A stretch of DNA of 64,000 nt from Lycorma delicatula (taxonomy: Eukaryota > Arthropoda > Insecta > Hemiptera > Fulgoridae): positions 56,178,201 to 56,242,200 of the forward strand of contig NC_134463.1 in NCBI RefSeq assembly GCF_047948215.1, in the 5' to 3' direction. The notes under the pieces were generated by a model that did no database searches, was not told the DNA's origin, and was given only the letters and a program-made list of their open reading frames with translations. The translations under genes were made by a program, and so were the position numbers. Positions within the stretch are counted from its first letter, which is position 1. The number at the start of each line of letters is the position of its first letter. Of this stretch, positions 12,101 to 26,400 are shown piece after piece.

Positions 12101-13581
12101 CCATATTTTATTTTACATTAGTGCTCGAAACATAATGTTTTAAAATTATAATAATATTATGATAAAACATAATTAACAAATTTGGAAACTATTTTAAAAT
12201 TATAGCACTTAAAATACTTGCCAAAATTATTTTTATTATTGCTTTGAATTTTGTTTGACCATATTTTAAGCTTTCCTAATTTTTTTCTTTTTTTTTTGTA
12301 ATAAAGTTTATCATATTTGGTTCTTTTAAGTAATTAAAACATTCTTTTATTTAAATAGATTGTAAGCATTCTGACAACATATTCTCAAAAGTGGCATAAT
12401 CATTCTCAAATATAACTGTATCCCTTTCCAGACTCACTAGGAAAAGTGAGAAGTGAAGTAGCTTCTTGCTGCTTTCTTTAGTCAGTTGAATATATTGTAC
12501 TCACCAGCATAATCTGGCCAACCAAAGTGTAGTTGATATTCAGGCCAACAAGATACCATTACTATATTCACTACAGACAGGATGTACAGTGAACATCATT
12601 AATTTCATAGAAAACATCATCTTACTGATATTTCTTTTACCTCGGATACTTTATATATACGTAACATCTATAAGGAAGTTGGTAAGATTGTTTAAAGCAG
12701 CAAATATATTCCATTTTTTATGAAACAATTAATAATATTGGCCCCTTTGAATTTTGGGGATTATTTAAATGGACATATAGGGTTTACATAATGTTTATGA
12801 GTCATTTTACTCTCATTTATTCATTTTTTTTAATATGTTTTAGTATGTCACGATGTCTCATATATGGAATCTATTTGTTCTGAATGATTTTTTCTTTGGG
12901 TCTAATAAATATTTCAATTAGATTATTATATTGGTTTCAATATTATATTGGAATCAGAAACTGATTCTACATTTATAGGATTTAGTGGTGTGTCGGAAGA
13001 AGATTTCACCAGAAATCTGTAGATATTGACTCATTTTATATTTAATTCAGGCTGGAAGCTAAAATTTGAATATGATTTCATAACTCTACATTGTTTTAAG
13101 CTACACATATTTACTTATTTATTATTATTACAAATCAGTCAAGGCTGATGTATTAACTTTCCAAAGAAAATCTTCTTGTTAAATGTTTATGTTTAATGAA
13201 TTTAAAAAAATAAACACAATTTTTATCATAAAATACAAATATTATAATAATTAATATTACCTAAAATATAACAGTTTATGAAATTAGAAAATTTTATTTT
13301 ATAAAAACTGAACTAAGAATGTAATAATATTTTCTATATACCTATTTTTGTATAAAATACTCTCCCTGGGTCACACACAATTTAAGTGTGTATCGCACAA
13401 TAATTCAGATATCATTATCAATCATTCTACAAAAAATTATGATTAAAAAAGCTTTTGCCAGTTTCGAGCACTAAATAAAGCATAATACGCAATTTTTATA
13501 CTGCATAATTTGATCACATTACATTTGATTTAAAGAATTTTTTAATGACAACATATTACTTAATGAATGATGTTAGCAAAT
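9109..13581. other. AT-rich intergenic region and probable 3' UTR of the chitin-binding gene
   Basis: No coding pattern is visible. The part next to 13581 must contain the minus-strand 3' UTR. Candidate AATAAA signals on that strand appear as TTTATT on the plus strand near 13115. A SINE fragment lies at 10166-10290. Confidence 0.45.
10166..10290 (+). mobile_element. SINE family 1, 5'-truncated copy
   Basis: Starts near the B-box (GGTTTGAATCCTGCTCAGG) and continues with TATGGCATCTTTTCATACGC, matching the body of the copies at 2297 and 57530. The A-box half is missing. Confidence 0.65.
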
Positions 13582-16500
13582 CTAAACCAATAAATTATCA
13601 TCTGCACATGCAGGTCCTTTAGATGGCCAGTTACATGCACCAAGTTGGTTGTCATAGGCAAGATGTACAGGACAATTAAATACATGTAATGTATATCTTT
13701 TCTTCCATTGATCCCAATTACATGAATAAAATTTATTACAGTATTTAGGATGTCTAAACAATCCAGGTCTCTTACAGTCAACAGATCCTTGAAGAGTTTC
13801 ATCTAGTCCTCTCCATCCACCTGGACCATACCTATCAAAAGCTTTACCACTTGTTACTCTAGTTTCAGCATCAAGATCTGCTATAGTCTGAGCTGGAATT
13901 GTCGGTACTAAAACTTGCTGATATGTTGGACGAAGTGACTTTTCAATATAAACTGGTTTATGACGTACTAATGTATCAACTTTTTTACTTGGTATTATGT
14001 TTGGTTCATCATAAACAATTGTTGAAGCTGTTGGTTCAACAGAGTAAACAGGTGTTGATGGGGTAGATGAATAAGCAGTTTCATAAAATGGAGTTATTTT
14101 TGTAACTGGTGCAATTGTTGTAATTCTATGATTTACTGGTTTTATTTCAACATACCCACCACTCTTTTCACCATATTCAGCAGAAAACTCAGCACTATTT
14201 TGATATTCAACAGATTCAGGTATAATAATTGGTGAAAGACTTGATGATGTTCCAGTATAGAATGGGTTATTTGATATTAAATCTTGTTCTCCATTCGGGA
14301 GGAAAAGACTGTCAGTTCGATGATTAGCAATACTTCCACGATTTTTCAGATTAACGGGATTTGATTTACAACTGCATTCAGCTCCAAGTTTTCCAACTAA
14401 TATTGGATTAAAATCACTTAAACGAGACACAACCACAACTTTAGCTTTTTCTTTTCGACCAGTGTAAATATTTTTCTCCTTTTTAACAACACCAACAATA
14501 GCTTCTCCATCTTTAAGACTGGATATAGTGGTAGAGCTTACATATCCACCAGATAATGCGACACCTTTTAGTCCAGCATTACTGATAATACCACCAAATT
14601 GTCCAGATTTATTATATTCTTCAAGTATTTTAGCTCCTTCTTCTTCTTCTTCATTAGCAATCTCTAACTCATGTTCTTCATCAAAATCTGATGCTGTTGA
14701 ATACCCTATAGTTGATGTTGAGAATGTCGGTGATGGATAACTGTAACCAGGAGTAGTGCTACTAATAGTGGTAAATGGTGTTGTTGTTGGAGTAAAGTAA
14801 GTTGCTGGTAATGGTTGTTGTGGTGCACCAACTTTAACCCTTTGACTTTTACTTGCTCCACAATTAATACAACCACCAGTTTTAACTACTGGTAAACTAA
14901 CTCTGGCTGTTGTAACTGGTGGTAAAGGTTGTGGTGTAGTTGATGTTACAAACTGAATTTTATCATAACCACTAACTTCACCACTGGTATAATCAACATT
15001 TATTGCTGGTTTTGGAAAAACTTCTTGTAAATACTGTTTAACTTGTACTGGTTTATAAGTTTGTGTTACAAAAGTTGGTGTAGCAGGAGTTGATGTATAA
15101 AGAAATTGTTCATCTTTACCAGAATTATAATCAAATGACCCGTGTTCATAATTTTCTAAGAATGTAGGTTTTTGTGTTGTATATACTTTCTTAATTGCTG
15201 GTCTGTAAGTAGTAGATGGAACATGTACATTTGATATTGAATATTGACCTTCTTCAATAAATGGAACAGCAGGTTTTGGATAATCATAACCTTCAAATGT
15301 TGTTAATTTTGAACCGAATTCATTTTTAATATTTTCATAAAGTAATTCACCATGTTCTTTATCAAATCCTGATGAGTATTCAAATTTATGTGGTGCTACA
15401 GTAACAATTGGTTTAACAGTTGTAACTGGTACAATTTCTGGAGCTGGAGTTGTATAATGATTGACATATACTGGAGCTGCAGGAGTTGATGTTTTTAATA
15501 CATTTAACACTTTTTCATAAGCTGAAACAACTGGTGCTTTAAATGTATCATATACTTTTTGGTATATTGGGACAGGTGTTGGTGGTAGAGGAGGAGGAGG
15601 AGCTGGTGTTGATGAAACTATAGGTATTACTGTCTGAGTTTTAATATATTGTTTTGGATAACTAGTATCAACTGGTGGAACATAAATTGCTGGTTTAATA
15701 GTCTGTTTATATCCAAAAGCAGGCAGAGGAGATGGTGTTATTGAGCTAAAATCAATTGGTGCTGGAGTTGAATGGATATTGAAGCTTGGATTTTCATAAG
15801 CATATCCAAAATTAACTGAACTAATATCGGAAGAATAAGCTGGAGGAGGTAATGGTGTAGAAGATCCGATGAAACCAACTGATTCATATGTATCTACCAA
15901 CTGATATTTTGGTCCTAATTTAGTGAAACCAGCTGGTTTAAATGGTGAAGGAGTTGAATATGAGGAAGATGGTAATGGTTTAACATATGAGGATGAATAA
16001 TTTCTAGCTGGAGGTAAATATGTTACTGTTGATGGTGGTGAAGTAACAGGTGGTAATGGAGTGACTGTGCTAAATGGTTGTTTATATACTGGAATAGCAG
16101 GAGGAGATAGTGGTGTACTGTATTCATAATCGGCTGTTGGTGAGTAAAAGTTAACAACTGGCCGCTTATAAGTTACAGGATTTAATGGTGGTATAGGTGT
16201 TGTACTAACCTGAATTGCTGGTATAACTGAAGGTATAGTTTTCTGATAAGAATAACCTAAGTTAATTGGTCTTACTGGTGGTGCGCTAGTTGTGTATTGT
16301 ACAGTGTATTCAGGTTGATTAATTGCTAATGGTTTTGGTGAAGAAAGCTGAATTTCAGGATTTTCATAAGATATTTGGTTGAATTCAACATCACCTGCTG
16401 TTCTGAATGATATTGGAGGTTGAGATGGAGCTGTTTCAAAACTAACAACTGGTCTTGGTGGAGGAGTAGAAAATGTTACACTTTCAAACTGAACAGGAGG

Positions 16501-19500
16501 AGAAGGTGGAGTAGAAACTGTAACACTTTTAAACTGAATGTTTGGTCTTGGTTGTGATAATGGGACAAGTGGTGTACCTTCATACCGTTCAACTGGTAGG
16601 ACTGGAACAGAAGGAACAACATTTTCATAGCGAATTACTGGTCGTGAAGGAGGAGATGTTTCCGTACGAACAGTTGATAATGTTGGGGATGGTGATGGTG
16701 GTGAAGGAGCAGAAGGCTTTCTAAACTGAACAACTGGTTTAGGTGGGGGTGTAGAAGGTACTATACTTTCAAAACGGATTTCTGGTCTTGGTGGAAGTGT
16801 AGAAGGTACTACACTTTCGTAACGGATTTCTGGTCTTGGTGGAAGTGTAGAAGGTACTACACTTTCGTAACGGATTTCTGGTCTTGGTGGAAGTGTAGAA
16901 GGTACTACACTTTCGTAACGGATTTCTGGTCTTGGTGGAGGTGGAGAAGGTTTTGCATTTTCAAAATGGAAAACTGTTGTTGGTGGAGGTGGTGGTGGTG
17001 GTGATGGTGGTGAAGAAGAAGGTATGAGAGTTTCATAATTTACTACTGATGGTGTAGGGGGTGCAACTGTACTATAATGTACTGGTGAAATTTCTTTCTC
17101 ATAAGCCACTCCAAATTGAACAGAACTAACTGGTGGAATGGCAGTAGGTATGTTATAATAATCTTTAGGTGCAGGAGTAACAGCTGGTAATGGAGTTTTC
17201 AGAACAGTTGGTTTAGAATAGGCAAATCCAAAATTAATTGGAGGTAATGCAGAGGGAACTGGTTTTGGATAAGCGTAGCCAACATTTACTGGTTTATATT
17301 CTATTGGTGATAATGGTTTTTGATAATTATAACCACTGTATTCTTCATATTTATGTACAATTTGTGGTGAAGGTGTTACTGACGGTAACTTAGGGAATGC
17401 TGGTCTCTGATATGTAACAGGAGCTAAAGGTACAACTGGGATTGAAGGTTTTGGATATGTATGAGGCACTTCAAAAGAATGGAAGAATGGTTGGGCTGGT
17501 GGGAAAGGTGAGGGAGATGGTTTTACAAGCGGAATATGGTGGGAAACTTCTTTGTAACCACTTTCTATATTTAAATGATGATTATAAAGTTCTGGATACG
17601 AATAACCATAATTAGCTGGTTTAAATTCAATGGGTGAAACTGTAGCTTCTGGAGATTTAATGATTGGAAATTTTTCATATGTGTATCCTACATCAACTTG
17701 TTTATGTTGAATTGGTAATAATTGTGTACTGTATTGTATTGAAGGTGGTGTGACAGATACTGTTGAACTTTTAAATTCTATCGGTTGTTTTTCAAAATTG
17801 AATTTTATTGAACTGTAAGGTGGTGTTGATGAAACAATTATTGGTGTAGGTGTTACTGTGGGTACTGGTGTTGTCACAATTGATTTAAACACTTCTGCTT
17901 GTGGTTTTGGGTACGAAAATCCAACAAGTGGTTTAGAATAGTGATACCCTTCAAAGCCTTCTTCTTTATGGAAAGAAACCGAAGCAGGTGTAGGATAAGA
18001 GTATCCAAATTTAACTGGACTTACTGGAGGTGATGGAGTAGTTACTCCTACTGCAACTGGTGGAGCAATTGTACTACTTACTGGTACAACCGGCTGGGAA
18101 TATTGATGACTTATATACTCTTCTTTATAGATGGGTAGAACTGGTTGAGGCTTGGGATAGTATTTAAATGATGGTGCTGGAGTTGACAGCGGTACAACTA
18201 CAGGTGGAGCAACTGTGCTGACTGGTATTACTGGTCTGGCACTGTAACTTTCATGTTGTGAATGAACTGGGACTACAGGTTGAGGTCTTGGATGATAACC
18301 TAATTTAACTGAGCTCACAGGAGGTGCTGGAGTTGAAACAGGTACTGCTGGTAAAGCAACAGGTGCAGAAATAGTGCTTACTGGTATAACAGGTTTTACT
18401 ATGTGGTAACTTTCAATTGGTACAGGATAAGGTCGAGGATGATAACTTAATTTGACAGAACTAACTGGAGGTGCTGGAGTAGAAACTGGTACAGAAGCTG
18501 GTGGTGCTGCAGTGCTAACTGGTATAGATGGTTTATAATGTTGAATTCCAGTTATATAACTTACTGGACTTAAAGGAGGAACAGGTGTTACTCCTATTGG
18601 AGAGGACACTTTATGATATCCAAATGCAGAGGAACTGTAATCTTTAACTACTGTAGGGAAAGGAGATGGAGAAGGACTCACTGGTACAGCAGAAAATGTT
18701 TCATGGAAAACTGGGATAGGGGAAGGAGTGACTGATAATGGTACCCCATGAGCCGGAGCAATTGGTTCAAAGTGTTGAACTGGCCTGACAGACAAACTTT
18801 CATATACAACAGGCTTTCTATATGTTACAGGTGTTGGAGAAGGAACTGAAACATGACCATCTGCTGGAAGGTAATATGTGGATGGCCGTGGAGTAGAGAG
18901 AGGAGTTTTATAAGTTGATATGGGAATGGGAGATGGTGTTACCACTAATGGAGTTTTAACTGTAGATATAAGGGGTGTAGTTACATGGAACTGTGTTACT
19001 GGAGGAGCTGGTGTTGTAGAAACAAATCCTTGGGTTCTTCCGTGTGATACTTCTTCATGTGCACCTCCAAAACCTGATGTCAAACCATGGCCAAATTCAA
19101 AATCTTTATAATCATATGATCCATCAAATCCACCATGAACTGAGGAAGATCCAGGGAATGTTGATTTACTACCATATTGTGTTTTACCTTCAAAATTGCT
19201 TTCAAATGAACCATGTGATAATGGTGTTTCATGAAGCAATGTACCACCACCTTCATTGAGGGTTTGTATGCCCTCATCAAATTTGCTACCCGTATGATAT
19301 TCACCAACACCAATTCCACTAACATGAGAAACATCTTTGAACCCAGTTGCTAGGTGTGCACCATCATATGAACCATATGATCCTCCTGATCCTGAAATAC
19401 CAGACACATAACCATTTACTCCTGATTTGTAACCCGCTTTGTAGGCAAAATCACCAGCTCCAGAATCTAAACCATAATGTATACCTGATCCACTTCCCAA

Positions 19501-20465
19501 TGTATATCCATTTCCATGAAGTGTTGATTTGATGTTGCTACCTACAAACTGACCAGAATGTCCTTCCTCTGTAGCACCATATAGATACTGGCCATCTCCT
19601 TTAAAACCATATCCAGATCCAATATAAGCACCTCCTCCTTGGCTTCCACTATAGGTACCAATACCTTCTGTAGATTTACTGTTATCAGATGCTGAATAAA
19701 TATTGCTACCAAAATGTCCATTAGAACCAGCATAAATACCACTGATACCAGAAGAATATTTATCAGCTCCTGAAGAATACTGTCCATTAGAACCAGCATA
19801 AGCACTGCCTGCTCCAGAATATTTACCAGCTTCTGAAGAATACTCCCCATTAGAACCAGCATAAGTACTGCCTGCTCCAGAATATTTACCAGCTTCTGAA
19901 GAATACTGTCCATTAGAACCAGCATAAGCACTGCCTGCTCCAGAATATTTACCAGCTTCTGAAGAATACTCCCCATTAGAACCAGCATATGTACTGCCTC
20001 CTCCAGAATATTTACCAGCTTCTGAAGAATACTCCCCATTAGAACCAGCATATGTACTGCCTCCTCCAGAATATTTACCAGCTTCTGAAGAATACTGCCC
20101 ATTAGAACCAGCATAAGTATTGCCTCCTCCAGAATATTTACCGGCTCCTGAAGAATAAATTCCACTTCCACCAGAATGTATTCCATAATTTCCTGAATAT
20201 TGGCTATCATATATTCCAGAATATAAACCACTTCCTCCTGAATATTGGCTACCAGCTCCAGAGTAAATACCACTTATTCCTGCATACTGTTCTCCAGATT
20301 GTAGTCCTTGGCCAGTATAAGCACCACTACTGCCTTGATTGTAAATACCTGCGTGAAGTCTGGCTCCATTATGCAAATTACTACCTCCATAATATTTTGA
20401 ACCACTTTCAGCTGAATATGCACCCTGATGAATGTTACCAGTAACAATTCCAGGAAGAAGTGAAC
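13582..20465 (-). CDS. GH18-CBM14 gene, giant terminal exon: GSY repeats, Pro-rich mucin-like region, CBM14 number 3
   Basis: A single uninterrupted frame of 6884 bases after the acceptor TTTTCTTTAG (an upstream in-frame ATG at 20481 is intronic). Residues roughly 1-430 of the exon are Gly/Ser/Tyr-rich and include six or seven copies of a 21-residue unit (GKYSGxGSxYAGSNG...). Roughly 430-2000 is Pro/Ser/Thr/Val/Tyr-rich with recurring PVSTPAPPVSSVKLGY and GYSYPKP motifs and a 16-residue tandem (PRPEIRYESVVPSTLP). The end carries CBM14 number 3: CKRPGLFRHPKYCNKFYSC, then FNCPVHLAYDNQLGACNWP and C. Stop at 13582-13584. The repeats leave long open antisense frames that are not genes. Confidence 0.96.
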
Positions 20466-23400
20466 CTAAAGAAAAAAACAATTCTTTGTTATACAGATAT
20501 CATTCACAGGCTAGAAATTGGCTTAATAATTAAAATAATATCTACTTAATTATTATCAGATTGTGAATTCAATTTGAATTACTAGGATGATAAAAACTGG
20601 CCTCTGCTATTACAATATAAGTTTTTAAAAAAATACACTTTCTAGTACAGTTTTGAAAGAAATTAAATTTTGGTTTAGTTTAAACTTCACAAATTTTTGC
20701 AAAATCAATGTAGATGACAATTCTTTACATTTGCCCTATATAACGCTCTTGGACTGCAAAAAACAAGTGCTTAGAGAAGGATATGATTGTTTTATTATTA
20801 TAAACTACTAATACTTTGATATCATGTAGATAATGTTGTCTGTTGCATAAGGGTAATAGTAAGAGAAGGTAATCATTTACTGCATTATTTCTCATAACAT
20901 TTGCTAGTCGACATTTTTCAAAATTGTAGTAAACCTTTTTGGTCTGTTGAGTAACACTGTTTTTCCTCATTATATTTTTCTTTAAGCAAAGTTGAGTATA
21001 TCAGTCAGTAGAAAAGTAGAATGAGTAATATTATTTTTATCAATGAAAAAATAAAAATAAATAAACACTGTTGATAGCAGCTTTTTACAAGGCGTTTATT
21101 CTCAGTTGATATTATTACATGAACACATTTTCCACCCTTGTATATTGTTATCTTAATTAATTACAGTTGTGGAATATGAGTAACTACAATTTTTCATATT
21201 ATAAATTCACTAACACATATTGTTTGATCTCTTCTTTTGATTTTGTTATGCATCTTTTCTTTTTGAGAAGTTAAGTTTTAATCAATTATTATGTAATAAT
21301 AATTATAACTGGTAATGCAATAACTGAAATGAAACAGCATAGGATATTTTAAGATGAAGGGAAATTAAAACCATTAAACCTGAAGATACCTTAGAAGGAA
21401 AAATATATTTGTGATAAATTAAGCCTTCAAAATAAAGACAGGTTTTGGAAGAACCAAAATGCAAGAGCAATGCAGAATTATAAAGTAAAAACAAAAAAAA
21501 AAATTGAGTATGAACTATTGTGAAATGTATGAACACATAACACAACAGGAAGAATGTGATTTTAAAATTAATTTTAATTATTTTTTTTTAGCTCTTCTAA
21601 TTATTGTTTTTTATCTTGATCTGTCTTTGAACAATTAATTAATTATTATTTATATTATTACTTTTCCTTGATGCCACCAATCATTTGAAAACTTTTACTA
21701 ACAAAAGTTAACCTAACTTTTTCCTCTCCTTACACTGACCAGATCTTTTATTTCATCAAAGAATAATTTCATATCATACAATTATATTCTGTCTACTTCT
21801 TTTTTTATTCATATCACAACTATCATTTTTTATGTTCCTTAAATACTCCTTTGGGGTTACATGACTCAATGTTTATTTTCCTGCTCACCTCCTTACTTTC
21901 CACTACTTGAATTGTCATTGAATTGAACAAGAACCTGAATCATAATAAATCTTTGCTCTGAATCATGGAAGTAAGAAAATTATTATCTGATATTCTTTGG
22001 TGGGTAATATACCTCCTTGTTTATTGTTTCCTGCTAAATTACTTCCTAGTTCCTTTATCATATCTCATTAAATTATTAATGAGATTCCTTTATTAATCTG
22101 TATATAACCAAAACTCTTGTAAATTAAAAAAAAAGTTATTGTTATTTATAAACAAATATGACAATGAATACAATATGTTTATTAAATAAATAATAAACTG
22201 ACTCATATATCTTACCTAAAACAACACCACCACCAGCACCTGCATGTTCAATTCGTCCACCAGATACATGATAATCAGGTAATGTGGCATAAGACGCTCT
22301 TGTACGACCTTCCAAAATATCACCAACAGTAAGATGAGCTCTATATCCACCAGATGCACCACATCCAGCAACATTCCATGGCCAGTCACAAGTAAGTGTT
22401 TGTTCATTAAAAACAAGACCAAAAGGACATCTAAATTCATAAGCAGTCAATGGTGTCACACCATCTCTGCTATGGTCGAGACAAGCAAAGAACCAACGAC
22501 AGTTTTCTGGATCAGCGTAATAACCTTCTACACTAGGACAAGCATAACGTGCTCTTGGTACAGGTGCGATTTCACTGGAACCTGAATAAAAAAATTGAAA
22601 TAGAATATTATGTTAACTTACTAAATTAAATAAATAAAAAAATTAAAATAATAATAATTAAATGAACATTAAATTAAAAGAATGCATACTGTGTTAATAT
22701 TACATAAGATAAATAAAATCTCTTAAAAACCAGAATAAATTAAAAATTAAGATACTTATTGTAAATAAAAATTTATCAGGATTCTGGTAAGATAATAAAC
22801 TGCACACATTTATTGTCCAATAATTCTGCATCAAGAAAATGTCAAGGTATGGTTTTCTGAAATTCAAAAGTTGTGACCTATCGTGAAATGGCAGTGGCCA
22901 TAACCACATTTAATTAACCAGTTCATATAGACCAGCCACCTTAAATTGGACTGCAATGTTGTTGGCATCTATTACTAGATAATAACCATAAAAGTTGATA
23001 TTAGTTAAAAGTTATTAAAAAAGAAGAAATCTCCATATTATAATATAATATTTAAATTATGAAATCAAAAAGTATCACTGATTAAAAGGTAAGCTTATAA
23101 TTTTGTTGTTTATTGATTGGCAAAGTTTTTAAAATCGTTGTTCATTAAATATTTAATTTATTTATTCAGTTATTCATTCAACAGGTATGTGTCCAGTTAA
23201 AAATCATAGATTTTTTATACGATGAAGTAAAAAAATTACTATTTTCTAGCTGGGAAATGAACCCAGAACCCTTACATGAATAACCGAAGTCACTAGTGTA
23301 AGAGTTATTGTTGTAATAATTAGATTAAGCAATCACTCATTCCAGTCTCTCTTATTTTCATATGTTTTTGTACTACTGATCTTTATTGCTGGCCTCCATG

Positions 23401-26400
23401 GCAAAGTGGTAGTTTCTCTGCTTTTCATTTAGAAGGCTCTGGGTTTGAATCCCAGTAAGGCTTGGAGTTCATACTCTACAAAGTTCATCTACCATAAAGT
23501 AACTATAATTCGGTATAAGCCTGTTGTTGCTTAGAAAATAAATAAATAATGAACAAAAACCAGTAATTCATATCTTCTAAAACATTTAATTTCAGTTATA
23601 TTTTGTTAGAAAATTTGTTTAATATGATTACCTTGGCAAGCACCACCATCTTCTAAAGAACCTGGCCATACACAAACTTCATATTTTTCATCAAAAGCAA
23701 GGCCAGCAGGACAGTCATATTCAAACACTGTAAAATCTGGTGAATATTGATTAAACTTTACACAACGATAGAATCTGAAATCATTTGAAAAATATTTTAT
23801 TTTTTAGTACTTGTGGTAATTAATATGCTGCAATATTTTTGAACTTAATTATTTAAGTGATAGCATTAGACAAGGAGGAAATTTTCTGAAAATATATTTC
23901 TTTGGTCAACATTCTAATAATTGTCCACATATTTGATAGTTGTAATAATTTAATTCTTGAAAATCTTGTAATGATTGTATTTACTTTACAACTACTACTT
24001 TTATATATGAAATGATTCTTAAAGATGTTAAGATTAGTTTACATGTAGTTTAACAGGAATGTTTTTGGCCTTTATCACATTAAGGAATTTTGTTTAAAAA
24101 AATTACTTGATGATGTTTCTAGGCTGCAAGATTCAAGTAAGAAAAACTTTGTACTTGTAAAAAAAAAATTTGAAAAGACATAATTTATGTGTAAATTATT
24201 GACGTGTGTATTATAATTTCAAGATCAACAATTAAAAAAAAATAATAAATAAAGTTAGACATTTTTATTAAATTTTTGAAATTTTTTTTCACTCATGCAA
24301 ATGGTACATCAGTTTTTAAAATTTAAAATTATCTTGTGAAATTAGAAAAATGAGGAGGAATGAAGTGGTTTCCCTTTTTTCTTTTTTTTTATTAGCCAGA
24401 TATACCATTGCACATTACTGTGCCTTTTTAAAATGCTTTCCAATTGTAGGAAATTTAAAAAATGCAAATTTCTTAATTAAAAAAAAATTAATCAATCTTA
24501 ATAAGCCTCTTTTCTTTCTCCATTACCATACTGAGGTGAAGATGTATTCCACAGTCACATGCAGTGACATAATGAGTTTCATAATGAGTTTCCAGAAGTT
24601 GCAAAATATTGCCATTATTACTTGTACATGTTGATGTCACTTCACCCACACCACTTTCTGAGATGTCATTGGTGATTTATGAACTAACAATACTTAAACA
24701 AAGAAATTAAAATTGAACCTAATGAGTTTCCAGAAGTTGCAAAATATTGCCATTATTACTTGTACATGTTGATGTCACTTCACCCACACCACTTTCTGAG
24801 ATGTCATTGGTGATTTATGAACTAACAATACTTAAACAAAGAAATTAAAATTGAACCTATTTAATTAAAAATTTTAAAATCAGATTTTATTAATATAAAC
24901 ATAATAATGAATGTTTTAACACTATGAAGTTGGCCAGGAGGTCATATAAGCCAATAACATCATCTAACAATAGGGAGAAATGGTGGGGGAATCCTAAAGT
25001 TGGATTGTTTTTACTACCTACTGCCCTAATGTAGTGATAATTTTAGACCTACACACAATACAATTTGAATGGAATAGTTAAATGTTGTCCTGACCATTCC
25101 AACCAAGTTGGGTAATATGTGTAGAGGCCTGCAGGCACAGCCTCTGTTAAATTTATAAATTATAGCTGTTTATCAGTCTTTCTGTTCCGTTTTTTATCTC
25201 AGTCCATATGACTCATATAATAGTGTTATTATCGTAAATGTTTTTTAATATTCGTAGCAACTACATATCTACTGCTTTTCATTAGGTATTGCTTTTCAAA
25301 AAAAAATGTAATTTCTTACTTTCCATATCATACTTTGTCATTTTTTATGTTAACTAATGATGAGTGGTTATTTCCTACAAGTAAATTAATTTACTTATAA
25401 ATTAAAAACAAATTTTGAATATAAGTAATTAAATCTTACCTGTTACATCCACTAGGATGACGGAAATAACCTTGTCTAGAACATTCAAATTCTGTTTTTG
25501 CTTCTTTCCTTACAACATGAATAGAACCTGCTCTATCAACAACTCTTACAATTCTGTACGGTGACAATTGAACATCAGCTGAAATGAAAAAATGTCATAC
25601 ATAATTGATTAATTATATTCATAATTTATTTGTTTAAATTTATAATAGTATTAGCAGGTATGCTGTTTATAATAAACTATTAATATTTATTTTAAAAGAC
25701 TGTACTTCTTATATGTACATTTTACTTGTTATTATATAGCTTTCCTATTTTTATTTTACTATGTACATTTTTTGAAATTTTTACGTTTATTGTTTTCAAA
25801 AAAAGTGTATTCCTTTCTAGTAAGGACGCCAATGAGAAACCTCATCAGATTGTTCTCAAGAACAAAGACATCAAACATTTGTAACATTTGGAAGGAGTAA
25901 TAATTTTTTGGAGAGGAAAAATTAACAAATCTCCCAAAACCTGTAAAGTAAAACAGAGTGGTCAGATATTTTTTTGTTAAAATATTGTTCTGAGGCTGTC
26001 TAGTGCCAAAGTAAGTTTGATTCTGTGATTCTGTGGCCATACTCAAAATAATATTCATATTTGCACAGAAATAGATTACTTTGAAAAGAACTTTGTCATC
26101 AACTAAAAGTAATTATTTTTTGCTTATAAATTGTTCTAAAAAAATAGTTTGTTTTATTAACAGTGAAATATGATTCAGATTTTAAAAGGTAGGAGGCCTG
26201 GATTTATACCTCAACTATAATTTGGGTCTTTCACACAATCCTTAGCAATGAAAAAGAAATTTTTAGACAACCTACTGGCAGACTTTCTCACCACTGAAAA
26301 AAATGAACTATTTTCAGTTGTTAACAGAAAACTAATGTACGATTAAGTATGACTCACTTCTGCATGTATTTCATTTCTATTCTGTTTTTGATAAAAATGC

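Noticed and set aside
19750..20140. CRISPR-like regular repeat
   Set aside because: Contiguous in-frame coding minisatellite without spacers, in a eukaryotic exon.
19542..20273. 243-residue minus-strand open frame rich in Met, Leu and Val
   Set aside because: It is an alternate frame of the 63-bp repeats in the giant exon; repeats in phase keep other frames open.
20466..20481. ATG at 20481 as start of the giant frame
   Set aside because: It lies in the polypyrimidine tract of the intron; the acceptor TTTTCTTTAG ends at 20466 and the phase matches exon 22581-22216.
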